The notes under the pieces are model-generated. The model was not told the DNA's origin. It saw nothing but the letters and a program-made list of their open reading frames with translations, and ran no database searches. This document shows positions 7,381-13,986 of a stretch of DNA of 14,646 nucleotides, in pieces. The stretch is from Candidatus Peribacterales bacterium (GTDB lineage: Bacteria > Patescibacteriota > Gracilibacteria > Peribacterales > Peribacteraceae), in assembly GCA_021731345.1 (NCBI GenBank), contig JAKFXO010000018.1, positions 1-14,646 of the forward strand. The letters run 5' to 3'. Position 1 is the first letter of the stretch. Each line of letters begins with the position of its first letter. Both the position numbers and the translations under genes were made by a program.

Positions 7381-10014
7381 TACGGTAACGTTGCTATCAA
7401 TACGAGAGTTGCGTCCGGAGCTCTCACGGTTCTGCAGCCAAGCGATATGACAGGCGCCTTTATCTCTGTCAGTAGCACGACAAACAAGAGCCCAGTCCTC
7501 GTCCTCGAGAACAACCGTATCAGTACGCAGTCGCCACACATCATGTTCGGTTACAACGGCACGTTCGATGTCACGATGCGCCGCAGCGCTGTGAACACGC
7601 TTGCGATCTCCGGATCCGTCATCGTGGAGAACACGCTCACCGTTCAGGTCTACGGTGCTGCTACTGCTACGACTGTCTGTCGTACGGGTACTGGAATGCT
7701 CGCTGCATGTTCATCCTCACTCCGTTATAAGGAAGATGTGCAGGACCTTGATATGGGCCTCAACACTATTCGTCAGATGAACCCAGTGAACTTCAAGTGG
7801 AAGGAGCGTGACGAGCGTGACTTCGGTTTCATCGCTGAAGAAATGGAGGCAATCAACCCGCTCCTTGTTGAGTACGACGCTCAGGGACAAGTGCAGGGTG
7901 TAAAGTACATGCAGCTGTCTGCCATTCTCACGAATGCAGTACAAGCTCTCGATGCTCGCCTCCTCGGTATCACGAATGACTCTGGTTCCATCCTCCACGC
8001 TCGTGATCTCATCACATCATCCGGCAGCTTGCGTGTTGTTGGTATGGGTACGTTCGGTAGCGGCATTCTCCTGAACACGATGTATACGAATGGCGCTCAG
8101 GATGTCCTCACGGTGAAGTCCAATGTTGGCGGTAGCGGCAACACCGTCTTCCGCGTCAACGCCTCCGGCGCCGTCTACTCTGATAGCACGTTCAACAGTC
8201 AGGGCGCCGACTACGCAGAGTGGTTCAAGGTTCCGGAGAACAACTTGCAGCCAGGCGACCTCGTCTGTGTGGACGTCTTGCAGGACAACTCGGTTCGTAA
8301 GTGTGCTCGTGCGGGTGATCCAAATCTCATGGGTATCGTCTCCACCAACCCTGCGTTCATCGGTAACAACTTGAAGGGTGCTGATGGTATGAAGGGTGTC
8401 ACGGGTTACGCTCTCGTCGGTCTCATCGGTCAGGTGCCTGCCAAGGTTAGCCTGGAAAACGGTGTCATTCGCCCAGGTGATTCTCTCACATCTGCATCTG
8501 TTGCAGGCTTTGCTCGCAAGGCTAAGGCAGGGGAGTCCACGGTCGGTGTCGCACTCGAGGGTTACGACGGTAACGACAAAGCAGTCATCAATGTGTTGAT
8601 CTCTCGCCGCAACCAGTCGCTCACCGTAGAGACCGTTGAACAGAAGGTCTTGGATTCCATTGCTGAGATGAACCTGTCTGATGAAATCCAGCAGATGGTG
8701 CAGTCCGTCTCTGAAAACTTGGATCTTGATGACCGCGTATCCGCAGCACTGGAGTCCGAGTTGCAGTCTCTCGATCTGTCTCTCCAGATCAACGCTGCGA
8801 TCGACAACCGTCTCTCTGGCGCAACACTCACAGCAGGTTCCCTCACACCTGAACAGATTTCACTCATCGCTTCCGCAGTACAGGCTATTGCCACGAACTC
8901 AGGCAGCACTGTGAATAATGATGCTATTGCGATGATCGGCGGTTTGTCCGCTCGTGTCCTCAGGCTCGAAAGCGCATTCTCTGGTTCGCTCCTCCATGCA
9001 GCTGCCGCTGACTTTGGAACGCTCTCTGTTCGTGGCACCGCCACATTCGGTAGCGGTATGACGGTCGTCGGAAACTCCACCATCGGTCCGATCTCCATCT
9101 CTGGTACAGGTGTCACCATCGGTTCACTCGTGTCCTCTGGCTCACTCAAAGTTATGGGTCCGATCACCGTTGCTGGTCTCGCAGAATTCCTTGGTGACGT
9201 TCACATCAAGGGTGAGCTCAAAGTGAGCAACCGTCAGGCAGGATTTGCGGTCATCGCAAAGACTGGCACCTCTGTCACTGTCGTCTTCCAGACTCCGCTC
9301 ACCGGCACGCCTGCTGTGAACGCAACACCGCAGGGCAGAGTGGGTAGCGAGTGGTGGATCGAGAACAGCTCGATGACCGGCTTCACACTCCGCGCTGCAA
9401 TGCCTGTTGTCACTGATGCTCGCTTCAGCTGGACTGCTCTCTCCTCAGAGGACCCAACGACAGTCTCAGGAGCTGCTGCATCCTCTACTCCTGCGCTCAC
9501 TCCTTTCCCTGTAAACGCTCTGAACCAGCCTCTGTCCTCTGACGCTGTCTGGAATGGCTGTATCCAGGGTCACCCAGTGCTTGACTCCGAAGGTCACCCA
9601 CTTAGCTGCGCTCGTTACCACGACGGTTTTGTCTGGCAGCATCCTGACCTCAATATCTTCTTCACCTACAACCCAAACAACGAACCTCCAATCCTCATCC
9701 TCCCAGAGGGATATGTTGCAACGCCAACTGAGGCCGCATCTTCTTCGTCCTCCTCGGTTTTCTCGTCTGAGTCATCCTCAGAGTCCTCCGTGAGCTCCTC
9801 ATCTTCCAGCGAATCTTCCGAATCCTCCTCAGCATCATCAGAGTCTTCTGTAAACTCATCTGCTTCTAGTGAATCTTCTGTGAGCTCTTCCACTTCATCT
9901 GAAGCCTCCAGCTCTGCCCCATCTGAGCCAGAAGCTCCTGCTGAGCCTCCAACGGAAATCACGCCACCAACCGAGTCCGCTGACCCCGCTCCGGCACCGA
10001 CGGACGGCGAGTAG
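6853..10014 (+). CDS. C-terminal part of the same surface protein: propeller blades, S74 self-cleaving domain, coiled coil, Ser-rich tail
   Basis: The frame opens at TTG 6853, but its true start is probably the upstream frame at 6014; the repeat is only recognisable here from ~6925. Residues ~25-175 complete propeller blades 4-7. Residues ~180-280 are tail-fibre-like beta sequence. An S74 intramolecular chaperone/peptidase domain starts at residue 288: SSLRYKEDV, then NFKWKERDERDFGFIAEEM. The expected Ser/Lys pair is S288 and K293, five residues apart as in endosialidase-type S74 domains. Residues ~450-590 hold a GADYAEWF..PGDLVCVD..MGIVSTNP module found next to such proteins. Residues ~590-656 are amphipathic coiled coil (VETVEQKVLDSIAEM). 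Beta-rich repeats follow (~715-880, with DFGTLSVRGTATFGSG), then a Cys-containing stretch, a Ser-rich tract (~962-1026) and a Pro/Glu/Ala tail. I infer an oligomeric surface fibre processed at S288. No sorting motif is visible at the C-terminus. Confidence 0.85.
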   Translation: MWKIHLNRLRCDMASCSGRRPSDSLTGVAMSRDGKIQTIVGDDITGNYLSRNYGQSWIAQNDGFSRMFVAMSSDGRYQLSGTYGGTLWTSSDYGATWSSRDATRLWKAGAMSSDGRVQIAAVDGGRIYRSDNYGVSWAPTDSNRSWTAVAMNSDGKVQSATVSSGNIYTSYGTSYEYGNVAINTRVASGALTVLQPSDMTGAFISVSSTTNKSPVLVLENNRISTQSPHIMFGYNGTFDVTMRRSAVNTLAISGSVIVENTLTVQVYGAATATTVCRTGTGMLAACSSSLRYKEDVQDLDMGLNTIRQMNPVNFKWKERDERDFGFIAEEMEAINPLLVEYDAQGQVQGVKYMQLSAILTNAVQALDARLLGITNDSGSILHARDLITSSGSLRVVGMGTFGSGILLNTMYTNGAQDVLTVKSNVGGSGNTVFRVNASGAVYSDSTFNSQGADYAEWFKVPENNLQPGDLVCVDVLQDNSVRKCARAGDPNLMGIVSTNPAFIGNNLKGADGMKGVTGYALVGLIGQVPAKVSLENGVIRPGDSLTSASVAGFARKAKAGESTVGVALEGYDGNDKAVINVLISRRNQSLTVETVEQKVLDSIAEMNLSDEIQQMVQSVSENLDLDDRVSAALESELQSLDLSLQINAAIDNRLSGATLTAGSLTPEQISLIASAVQAIATNSGSTVNNDAIAMIGGLSARVLRLESAFSGSLLHAAAADFGTLSVRGTATFGSGMTVVGNSTIGPISISGTGVTIGSLVSSGSLKVMGPITVAGLAEFLGDVHIKGELKVSNRQAGFAVIAKTGTSVTVVFQTPLTGTPAVNATPQGRVGSEWWIENSSMTGFTLRAAMPVVTDARFSWTALSSEDPTTVSGAAASSTPALTPFPVNALNQPLSSDAVWNGCIQGHPVLDSEGHPLSCARYHDGFVWQHPDLNIFFTYNPNNEPPILILPEGYVATPTEAASSSSSSVFSSESSSESSVSSSSSSESSESSSASSESSVNSSASSESSVSSSTSSEASSSAPSEPEAPAEPPTEITPPTESADPAPAPTDGE
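9736..9930 (+). repeat. Serine-rich low-complexity tract
   Basis: This stretch encodes about 65 residues that are mostly Ser, interspersed with Glu, Ala, Val and Thr (pattern SSESS). TCN and AGY codons are mixed, so it is a protein-level repeat rather than a clean DNA tandem array. Such tails act as stalks and are often O-glycosylated in other bacteria; glycosylation here is inference. Confidence 0.8.
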
Positions 10015-10036
10015 CATCCGTGCGTAGAAACGTCGG

Positions 10037-10068
10037 GCTCGCTATAGTGCGAGCACGTTCTTCTTTCT
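10037..10068 (+). terminator. Candidate terminator of the surface-protein gene
   Basis: A 6-bp stem GCTCGC (10037-10042) / GCGAGC (10049-10054) with the loop TATAGT is followed by a T-rich run (10058-10068). It lies 23 bp after the TAG stop of the surface protein. The loop TATAGT equals a good -10 hexamer, so the element could also serve as the glycosyltransferase promoter, although I see no good -35 sequence 16-18 bp upstream. Confidence 0.45.
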
Positions 10069-10797
10069 GTGAAAACTCTCTCCATTGTCATCCCCGCGTT
10101 TAACGAGCAGGACCGACTCCCGGTTACCTTGTCGGCTATCAAAGCTGCATGGGATGCAGGCAGGATGCCTGGACTCACGTTGTCTCAGGTCATCGTTGCT
10201 GATGACGGTAGCTCGGATGGCACAGTTGCAGCGGCAGAATCATGGAAAGGGAAGCTACCCATCGATGTTGTCGCGCTGAGTAAAAACACCGGCAAAGGCG
10301 CAGCAGTACGAGCAGGTATGGCGCGCGTTACCTCTGAGCTTGCACTCATGTATGACGCAGATGGAGCTGCGCCTATTACTGAAGTGAACAAGTTATTGAA
10401 AGCGATGGACGGGGGAGCGGATATCGCCATTGGCTCACGCGTGATGGATCATGAAAAATCACTCGTAACGATGCGTTGGCATCGCCGCATCATCGGTCGT
10501 GTGTACCATTTTCTTGGTTCTTCACTTGTTCCCGGTATTCGGGATACTGCGTGCGGCTGCAAACTCTTTCGTGCCGACATTGCAAAAAAACTTTTTGCAG
10601 AGCAACGCGTCGATCGCTTCGCATTTGATATCGAAGTTCTCGCACTTGCTCTGCGTCATGGGTACAAAGTCGCCGAAATTCCCCTCATGTGGACAGCAAT
10701 CCCAGAGTCAAAAGTGCGCATTATTCGTGATGGACTTGAGATGTTTTGGTGCTTGATCATGCTCTATTCAGGGTCATTTCGGTATCGTTCACGCTGA
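10069..10797 (+). CDS. GT2 glycosyltransferase, dolichyl-phosphate glucosyltransferase-like
   Basis: This 242-aa family 2 glycosyltransferase transfers a sugar from a nucleotide-sugar, probably to a polyprenyl phosphate carrier at the inner face of the membrane. Motifs in order: SIVIPAFNE at residues 5-13; ADDGSSDGT at 44-52; KNTGKGAAVRAGM at 72-84; the metal-binding YDADG with D96 and D98; IGSR; DTACGCKLF, the counterpart of the DTQCGFK signature of ALG5/DPM-type enzymes; and FDIEVLALA. Length matches the single-domain members, and there is no C-terminal pair of membrane helices as in longer polyprenyl-phosphate transferases. The start is GTG 10069, placed just before KTLSIVIP, with a pyrimidine-rich leader and no Shine-Dalgarno site. 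It follows a Ser-rich surface protein, so a role in glycosylating envelope proteins or glycans is possible but unproven. Donor and acceptor cannot be read from the sequence. Confidence 0.9.
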   Translation: MKTLSIVIPAFNEQDRLPVTLSAIKAAWDAGRMPGLTLSQVIVADDGSSDGTVAAAESWKGKLPIDVVALSKNTGKGAAVRAGMARVTSELALMYDADGAAPITEVNKLLKAMDGGADIAIGSRVMDHEKSLVTMRWHRRIIGRVYHFLGSSLVPGIRDTACGCKLFRADIAKKLFAEQRVDRFAFDIEVLALALRHGYKVAEIPLMWTAIPESKVRIIRDGLEMFWCLIMLYSGSFRYRSR

Positions 10798-10822
10798 CAT
10801 TACGACGCATCGAAAATGCTTT

Positions 10823-10842
10823 CAGCGCAAGTGTGCTGTTTT
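10823..10842 (+). terminator. Weak candidate terminator after the glycosyltransferase
   Basis: CAGCGC (10823-10828) can pair with GTGCTG (10833-10838), with one G-T pair and an AAGT loop, followed by TTTT. It lies 26 bp past the TGA stop. The T-run merges with the -35 element of the next promoter. Confidence 0.4.
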
Positions 10843-10869
10843 GCAAACGCCGAATTGCGGTTCTACACT
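10841..10869 (+). promoter_or_regulatory. Sigma70-type promoter of the 138-aa membrane protein gene
   Basis: TTGCAA (10841-10846) and TACACT (10864-10869) are spaced by 17 bp. Transcription would start near 10876, leaving a leader of ~22 nt before ATG 10898. This supports 10898 rather than the upstream in-frame TTG at 10841, which overlaps the promoter itself. Confidence 0.55.
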
Positions 10870-10897
10870 GCGTCCGTCCTTTTCACCTTCTTATTCT

Positions 10898-11314
10898 ATG
10901 AACAAGAAATTACTCACAATCGTTCTGATCGTTGGTCTTGCCATTCTTGCCGTCGCTTTCTACAAGCGCAGCATGACGCTTGCTACCGAGCTCAAGAAGC
11001 TCACAGTCATGAACGAACAGCTCCAGACTGGCAATAACCCAGAGAGCATCGCTGAAGCAGCAGCTATCATCGAAAAAGTTCGTAAGCACATCGAAATTCC
11101 ATCCGATGTTGAGCCGACCGTCGCAACAATCGTTGACGTCGACGCACTCAAGTCGAGGAATGATTTCTACAAGATGGCCAAGAACGGCGATCACCTCATC
11201 GTGACGCCTACTCGCGCCATTCTCTATGATCCAGACAAAGACATGATCCTCGATGTCGTTCCTGTTCAGCTCCAGGCTCCAGCAGCAACTACGTCCTCGG
11301 CAGCTACGAAATAA
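10898..11314 (+). CDS. Small membrane-anchored coiled-coil protein, CPR-type hypothetical
   Basis: The protein has 138 residues. After MNKK, residues 5-21 form one membrane helix (LLTIVLIVGLAILAVAF). A positively charged KRS follows, then a helical coiled-coil stretch (~24-62: LATELKKLTVMNEQL, AIIEKVRKHIEI). Residues ~75-125 form a small compact domain: DVDALKSRNDFYKMAKNGD, HLIVTPTRAILYDPDKDMI, LDVVPVQ. I recall similar sequences (F-Y/F-x-x-A-x-x-G-D..AILYxP..VxPV) from uncharacterised membrane proteins of Candidate Phyla bacteria. The tail is Ala/Ser/Thr-rich. It should sit in the cytoplasmic membrane with the C-terminal domain outside. It has its own promoter and a strong terminator, so it is transcribed as a single gene. 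Function is not known. The start is chosen because the ATG immediately precedes the membrane helix. Confidence 0.82.
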   Translation: MNKKLLTIVLIVGLAILAVAFYKRSMTLATELKKLTVMNEQLQTGNNPESIAEAAAIIEKVRKHIEIPSDVEPTVATIVDVDALKSRNDFYKMAKNGDHLIVTPTRAILYDPDKDMILDVVPVQLQAPAATTSSAATK

Positions 11315-11333
11315 GGTTTCAATCGCACGTAAG

Positions 11334-11359
11334 AAAGGCGGCAGCAATGCCGCCTTTTT
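11334..11359 (+). terminator. Strong Rho-independent terminator
   Basis: GGCGGCA (11337-11343), loop GCAA, TGCCGCC (11348-11354) and TTTTT (11355-11359), with an upstream AAA that extends the stem by A-T pairs. It lies ~20 bp after the stop of the 138-aa protein gene and separates it from ftsH. Confidence 0.9.
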
Positions 11360-11370
11360 CTTTGCGCGCA

Positions 11371-11399
11371 TTGTAAAAAACCCTTCCCAGAGGTAGACT
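11371..11399 (+). promoter_or_regulatory. Promoter of ftsH, giving a leaderless or nearly leaderless mRNA
   Basis: TTGTAA (11371-11376) and TAGACT (11394-11399) are spaced by 17 bp. The expected transcription start (~11405-11407) is only a few bases from ATG 11409. There is no Shine-Dalgarno sequence before the ATG, which fits leaderless translation. Confidence 0.55.
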
Positions 11400-11408
11400 C
11401 CATCGGTC

Positions 11409-13304
11409 ATGGCTCAAGCAGGATTTGTACCGCCGCGCCGCCGTCAGAATCAGGTCTTTTCTGCGTTGCTGCTTATTTTCCTGATCCTGAGCTCGGTGTA
11501 CTACATGACTGCTCCAGAGAGGTCTGAGGATGAAAAGCTGGCTACTGCGAAAAAAGTGCCAATCAGTGAGATTACCCACGGATACAAGCAAAAGACGTTC
11601 GATAACATCATGGTGCGCGGCAGCAATGTGTACGCCAAGTACCAGTCCGGCAGCTACGTTCAGTCATACAAAGAATTTGGCGACAGTATCACCACTCTCG
11701 GTTGGAATGATCCTGCGAACCCAACAGTCGTGAAAGTCGACAACATTGAAGTGAAAAATTTCTTCAAGGCTCACCTTGGAGATTTTATTTTCCTTATTCT
11801 TCTCATTGCCATCGGCATGTGGGTGTTCCGTTCGCTTGCCCGTAGCCAGAGCTCCGCGATGTCGTTTGGAAAGTCTAAGGCTCGCATCGCTGACGCAAAA
11901 GATGTGAAGACGACATTCAAAGATGTTGCAGGTTGTGACGAAGCAAAGAACGATCTGAAGGAAATCGTGGATTTCCTCAAGAACCCAAAGAAATACACCA
12001 CGATCGGCGCCAAGATTCCTCGTGGCGCACTGCTCGTGGGAGCGCCCGGAACAGGTAAGACACTCCTTGCACGCGCTGTTGCCGGTGAAGCCGGTGTTCC
12101 TTTCTTCTCCATTTCCGGCTCGGAATTTGTGGAAATGTTTGTGGGAGTGGGTGCTTCTCGTGTTCGTGATCTTTTCCTCAGGGCCAAGCGCAACGCTCCG
12201 TGCATCATCTTTATCGATGAAATCGATGCAGTTGGACGCCAGCGCGGCGGAGCTGGTTTTGGCGGAGGGCATGACGAACGCGAGCAGACTCTCAACCAGA
12301 TTCTTACCGAGATGGACGGTTTCGACAAAGACACCAATGTCATCGTCATGGCGGCGACAAACCGCCCAGACGTTCTTGATACCGCGCTTCTGCGCCCAGG
12401 TCGCTTTGACCGACGTGTGTTTATCGACAAGCCTGACCTTCTTGCTCGTAAGCAGATTTTGGAAGTTCACGCTCGCAATAAAAAAATGGCGAAAGATTGC
12501 GATCTTGAAGTGATCGCCAAGCAGACTGTCGGTATGGCTGGAGCCGATCTTGAAAACATCATGAATGAAGCCGCTATCAGTGCGGCTCGTCGTGGAGCTA
12601 AGAGCGTTCAGCAGGAGGACTTGGTCGAAGCAGTGGAGAAAGTCACGCTTGGTGCTCAGAAACGCTCACGCAAGCTCTCTGATAAGGAAAAGAGCATCAC
12701 TGCGTACCACGAAGTCGGTCACGCGATTGTCGGTCACCTCTGCAAAGAGTCTGACCCACTTCACAAGATCAGCATGGTTTCCCGCGGTTTCGCACTCGGA
12801 GTCACGTGGTTCCTTCCAAAAGAAGATCAGTACACGACGACCAAGCAGAAATTCCTGGATGAAATTTGCGGACTCCTTGGAGGACGCGCCGCAGAACAAT
12901 TGGTTTTCAACGAGATCACGACCGGAGCAAGTAATGACATCGAGAAGGCATCAGCGATCGCTCGCAATATGGCTACACGCTACGGCATGGATGAAGAGCT
13001 TGGTATCGTGGCGTACGGCGAACGTCAGGGCTCTGCATACCTTGGTACAGACCTCGGTATGTCACGGAACTACTCGGAAGACATCGCCAAGAAAATTGAT
13101 GACTTTACGAAGCGCATCATTGATAAAGAGTATGAGCGTGCCAAGGATCATCTACAGGCCAATCGCCAGAAGCTTGATCAGCTTGTTGCAAAACTTCTTG
13201 AGATTGAGACTATGTCCTTTGAAGAATTCCTCGAGATTTTCGAAGGCAAAGAAAAAGCAAAAAAAGAGCTGAAGGAAGCCAAAGAAAGGCAGTCAGCAAA
13301 GTAG
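11409..13304 (+). CDS. ftsH: ATP-dependent zinc metalloprotease FtsH
   Basis: FtsH is a hexameric AAA+ protease in the cytoplasmic membrane that extracts and degrades damaged membrane proteins and unstable regulators. This 631-aa copy is near the usual length. Transmembrane helix 1 covers ~16-33 (VFSALLLIFLILSSVYYM), a short extracytoplasmic domain follows, and helix 2 lies at ~124-142 (FIFLILLIAIGMWVF). The AAA+ module has Walker A GAPGTGKT (211-218), Walker B IIFIDEIDA (D270, E271), the pore motif FVEMFVGVGASRVRD, and a second region of homology at ~318-336 (NRPDVLDTALLRPGRFDRR). The protease has the zinc motif HEVGH (H434, E435, H438) and a third ligand D510 in ASNDIEKAS. Val replaces the more common Ala in HEAGH, but the ligands and catalytic Glu are intact. 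The C-terminus is a Lys/Glu-rich helix. It is a single gene between a terminator and the convergent phosphatase gene. Confidence 0.97.
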   Translation: MAQAGFVPPRRRQNQVFSALLLIFLILSSVYYMTAPERSEDEKLATAKKVPISEITHGYKQKTFDNIMVRGSNVYAKYQSGSYVQSYKEFGDSITTLGWNDPANPTVVKVDNIEVKNFFKAHLGDFIFLILLIAIGMWVFRSLARSQSSAMSFGKSKARIADAKDVKTTFKDVAGCDEAKNDLKEIVDFLKNPKKYTTIGAKIPRGALLVGAPGTGKTLLARAVAGEAGVPFFSISGSEFVEMFVGVGASRVRDLFLRAKRNAPCIIFIDEIDAVGRQRGGAGFGGGHDEREQTLNQILTEMDGFDKDTNVIVMAATNRPDVLDTALLRPGRFDRRVFIDKPDLLARKQILEVHARNKKMAKDCDLEVIAKQTVGMAGADLENIMNEAAISAARRGAKSVQQEDLVEAVEKVTLGAQKRSRKLSDKEKSITAYHEVGHAIVGHLCKESDPLHKISMVSRGFALGVTWFLPKEDQYTTTKQKFLDEICGLLGGRAAEQLVFNEITTGASNDIEKASAIARNMATRYGMDEELGIVAYGERQGSAYLGTDLGMSRNYSEDIAKKIDDFTKRIIDKEYERAKDHLQANRQKLDQLVAKLLEIETMSFEEFLEIFEGKEKAKKELKEAKERQSAK

Positions 13305-13305
13305 G

Positions 13306-13986
13306 CTAGATTCTGAGGAAGCTGCGCATGTCAGCGACCGACAGAAAGAAGTGAGGTGCTTTATCTTTCACGTTTTTTCGTACAGCGTGCTCACCAAATC
13401 CTAAGAAGTCGTCTGCGGCTCCTGACGTAAACACACCAAGGTCGCTCATACCATCTCCGATCATAACGACGCGCCCCGAAACGATGCCAGACTCCTTGAG
13501 TGAGCGCACAAGTATTCCTTTACCTTCAGTTTTCAGGAGTGGTCCGGGCTCAAAGTCTTGCAGTCTGCCCGCTATCCACACCGGTTCATTCGCAAGAACC
13601 TGCGCTTTCGGAATGCCGAGCTTCACTGCAAGCGGCAGCATCATCTCTCGAATACCAGCAGTCAGTATCCATGTGCCGTGTCCGGCTTTGTGTAGAGCTT
13701 TCATAAAGTCCTCCATTCCATCCGTGAGTTCCGTGAGCATCATGTCCGTGACGGAGTTCATGTGCGCCTTCGTCACCGGAGCGAGTGAGAGTCTGCGCTT
13801 CAGGGCTTCAGCGAAATCGATCTCACCATTCATCCCGGCATTCGTAATAGAGACGAGCTCCTGCTCTGTCATAGCTCGTTTCTCCGCATCCTCTAGGCTT
13901 TCCAGCGCAAGGCTGACCATATCCTGCAAGGACTCTCGTCGGATGATCGTCGAGTCGACATCGAAGAAAAACTGAGTAGGTTCCAT
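13306..13986 (-). CDS. HAD-family phosphatase, SerB-like
   Basis: This 226-aa cytosolic HAD hydrolase has the layout of phosphoserine phosphatase-type enzymes. Motif I is FFFDVDST with nucleophile D9 and acid/base D11. Motif II is WILTAG with T109. The motif III lysine is K152 or K156 (LLKTEGKG). Motif IV is MIGDGMSD with D178 and D182. The helical cap between motifs I and II (~20-85) fits subclass I. The enzyme removes phosphate from a small molecule, with phosphoserine the first guess, but the cap residues do not fix the substrate. The ATG at 13986 overlaps the TGA of the upstream carboxypeptidase gene by one base (TGATG), so the two are co-transcribed and probably translationally coupled. 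Its stop codon is one base from the ftsH stop on the other strand, and no terminator is visible there. Confidence 0.9.
   Translation of the reverse strand: MEPTQFFFDVDSTIIRRESLQDMVSLALESLEDAEKRAMTEQELVSITNAGMNGEIDFAEALKRRLSLAPVTKAHMNSVTDMMLTELTDGMEDFMKALHKAGHGTWILTAGIREMMLPLAVKLGIPKAQVLANEPVWIAGRLQDFEPGPLLKTEGKGILVRSLKESGIVSGRVVMIGDGMSDLGVFTSGAADDFLGFGEHAVRKNVKDKAPHFFLSVADMRSFLRI

Noticed and set aside
6014..10014. Prophage tail-fibre gene
   Set aside because: S74 and tail-fibre motifs occur, but no other phage gene (terminase, capsid, tape measure, lysis) is present, and the BNR, coiled-coil and Ser-rich parts fit a cellular surface protein.
9666..10178. Acidic 170-aa minus-strand frame
   Set aside because: Its Glu/Asp-rich middle is the mirror of the Ser-rich tract (TCN/AGY codons read backwards) and it overlaps the glycosyltransferase start.
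11664..12470. Long minus-strand frames opposite ftsH (268 and 219 aa)
   Set aside because: Antisense shadows of a fully conserved FtsH sequence; no recognisable domains.
13484..13975. Plus-strand frame opposite the HAD phosphatase
   Set aside because: The minus-strand frame holds all four HAD motifs and couples to its upstream gene; the plus frame is a Ser-rich shadow.
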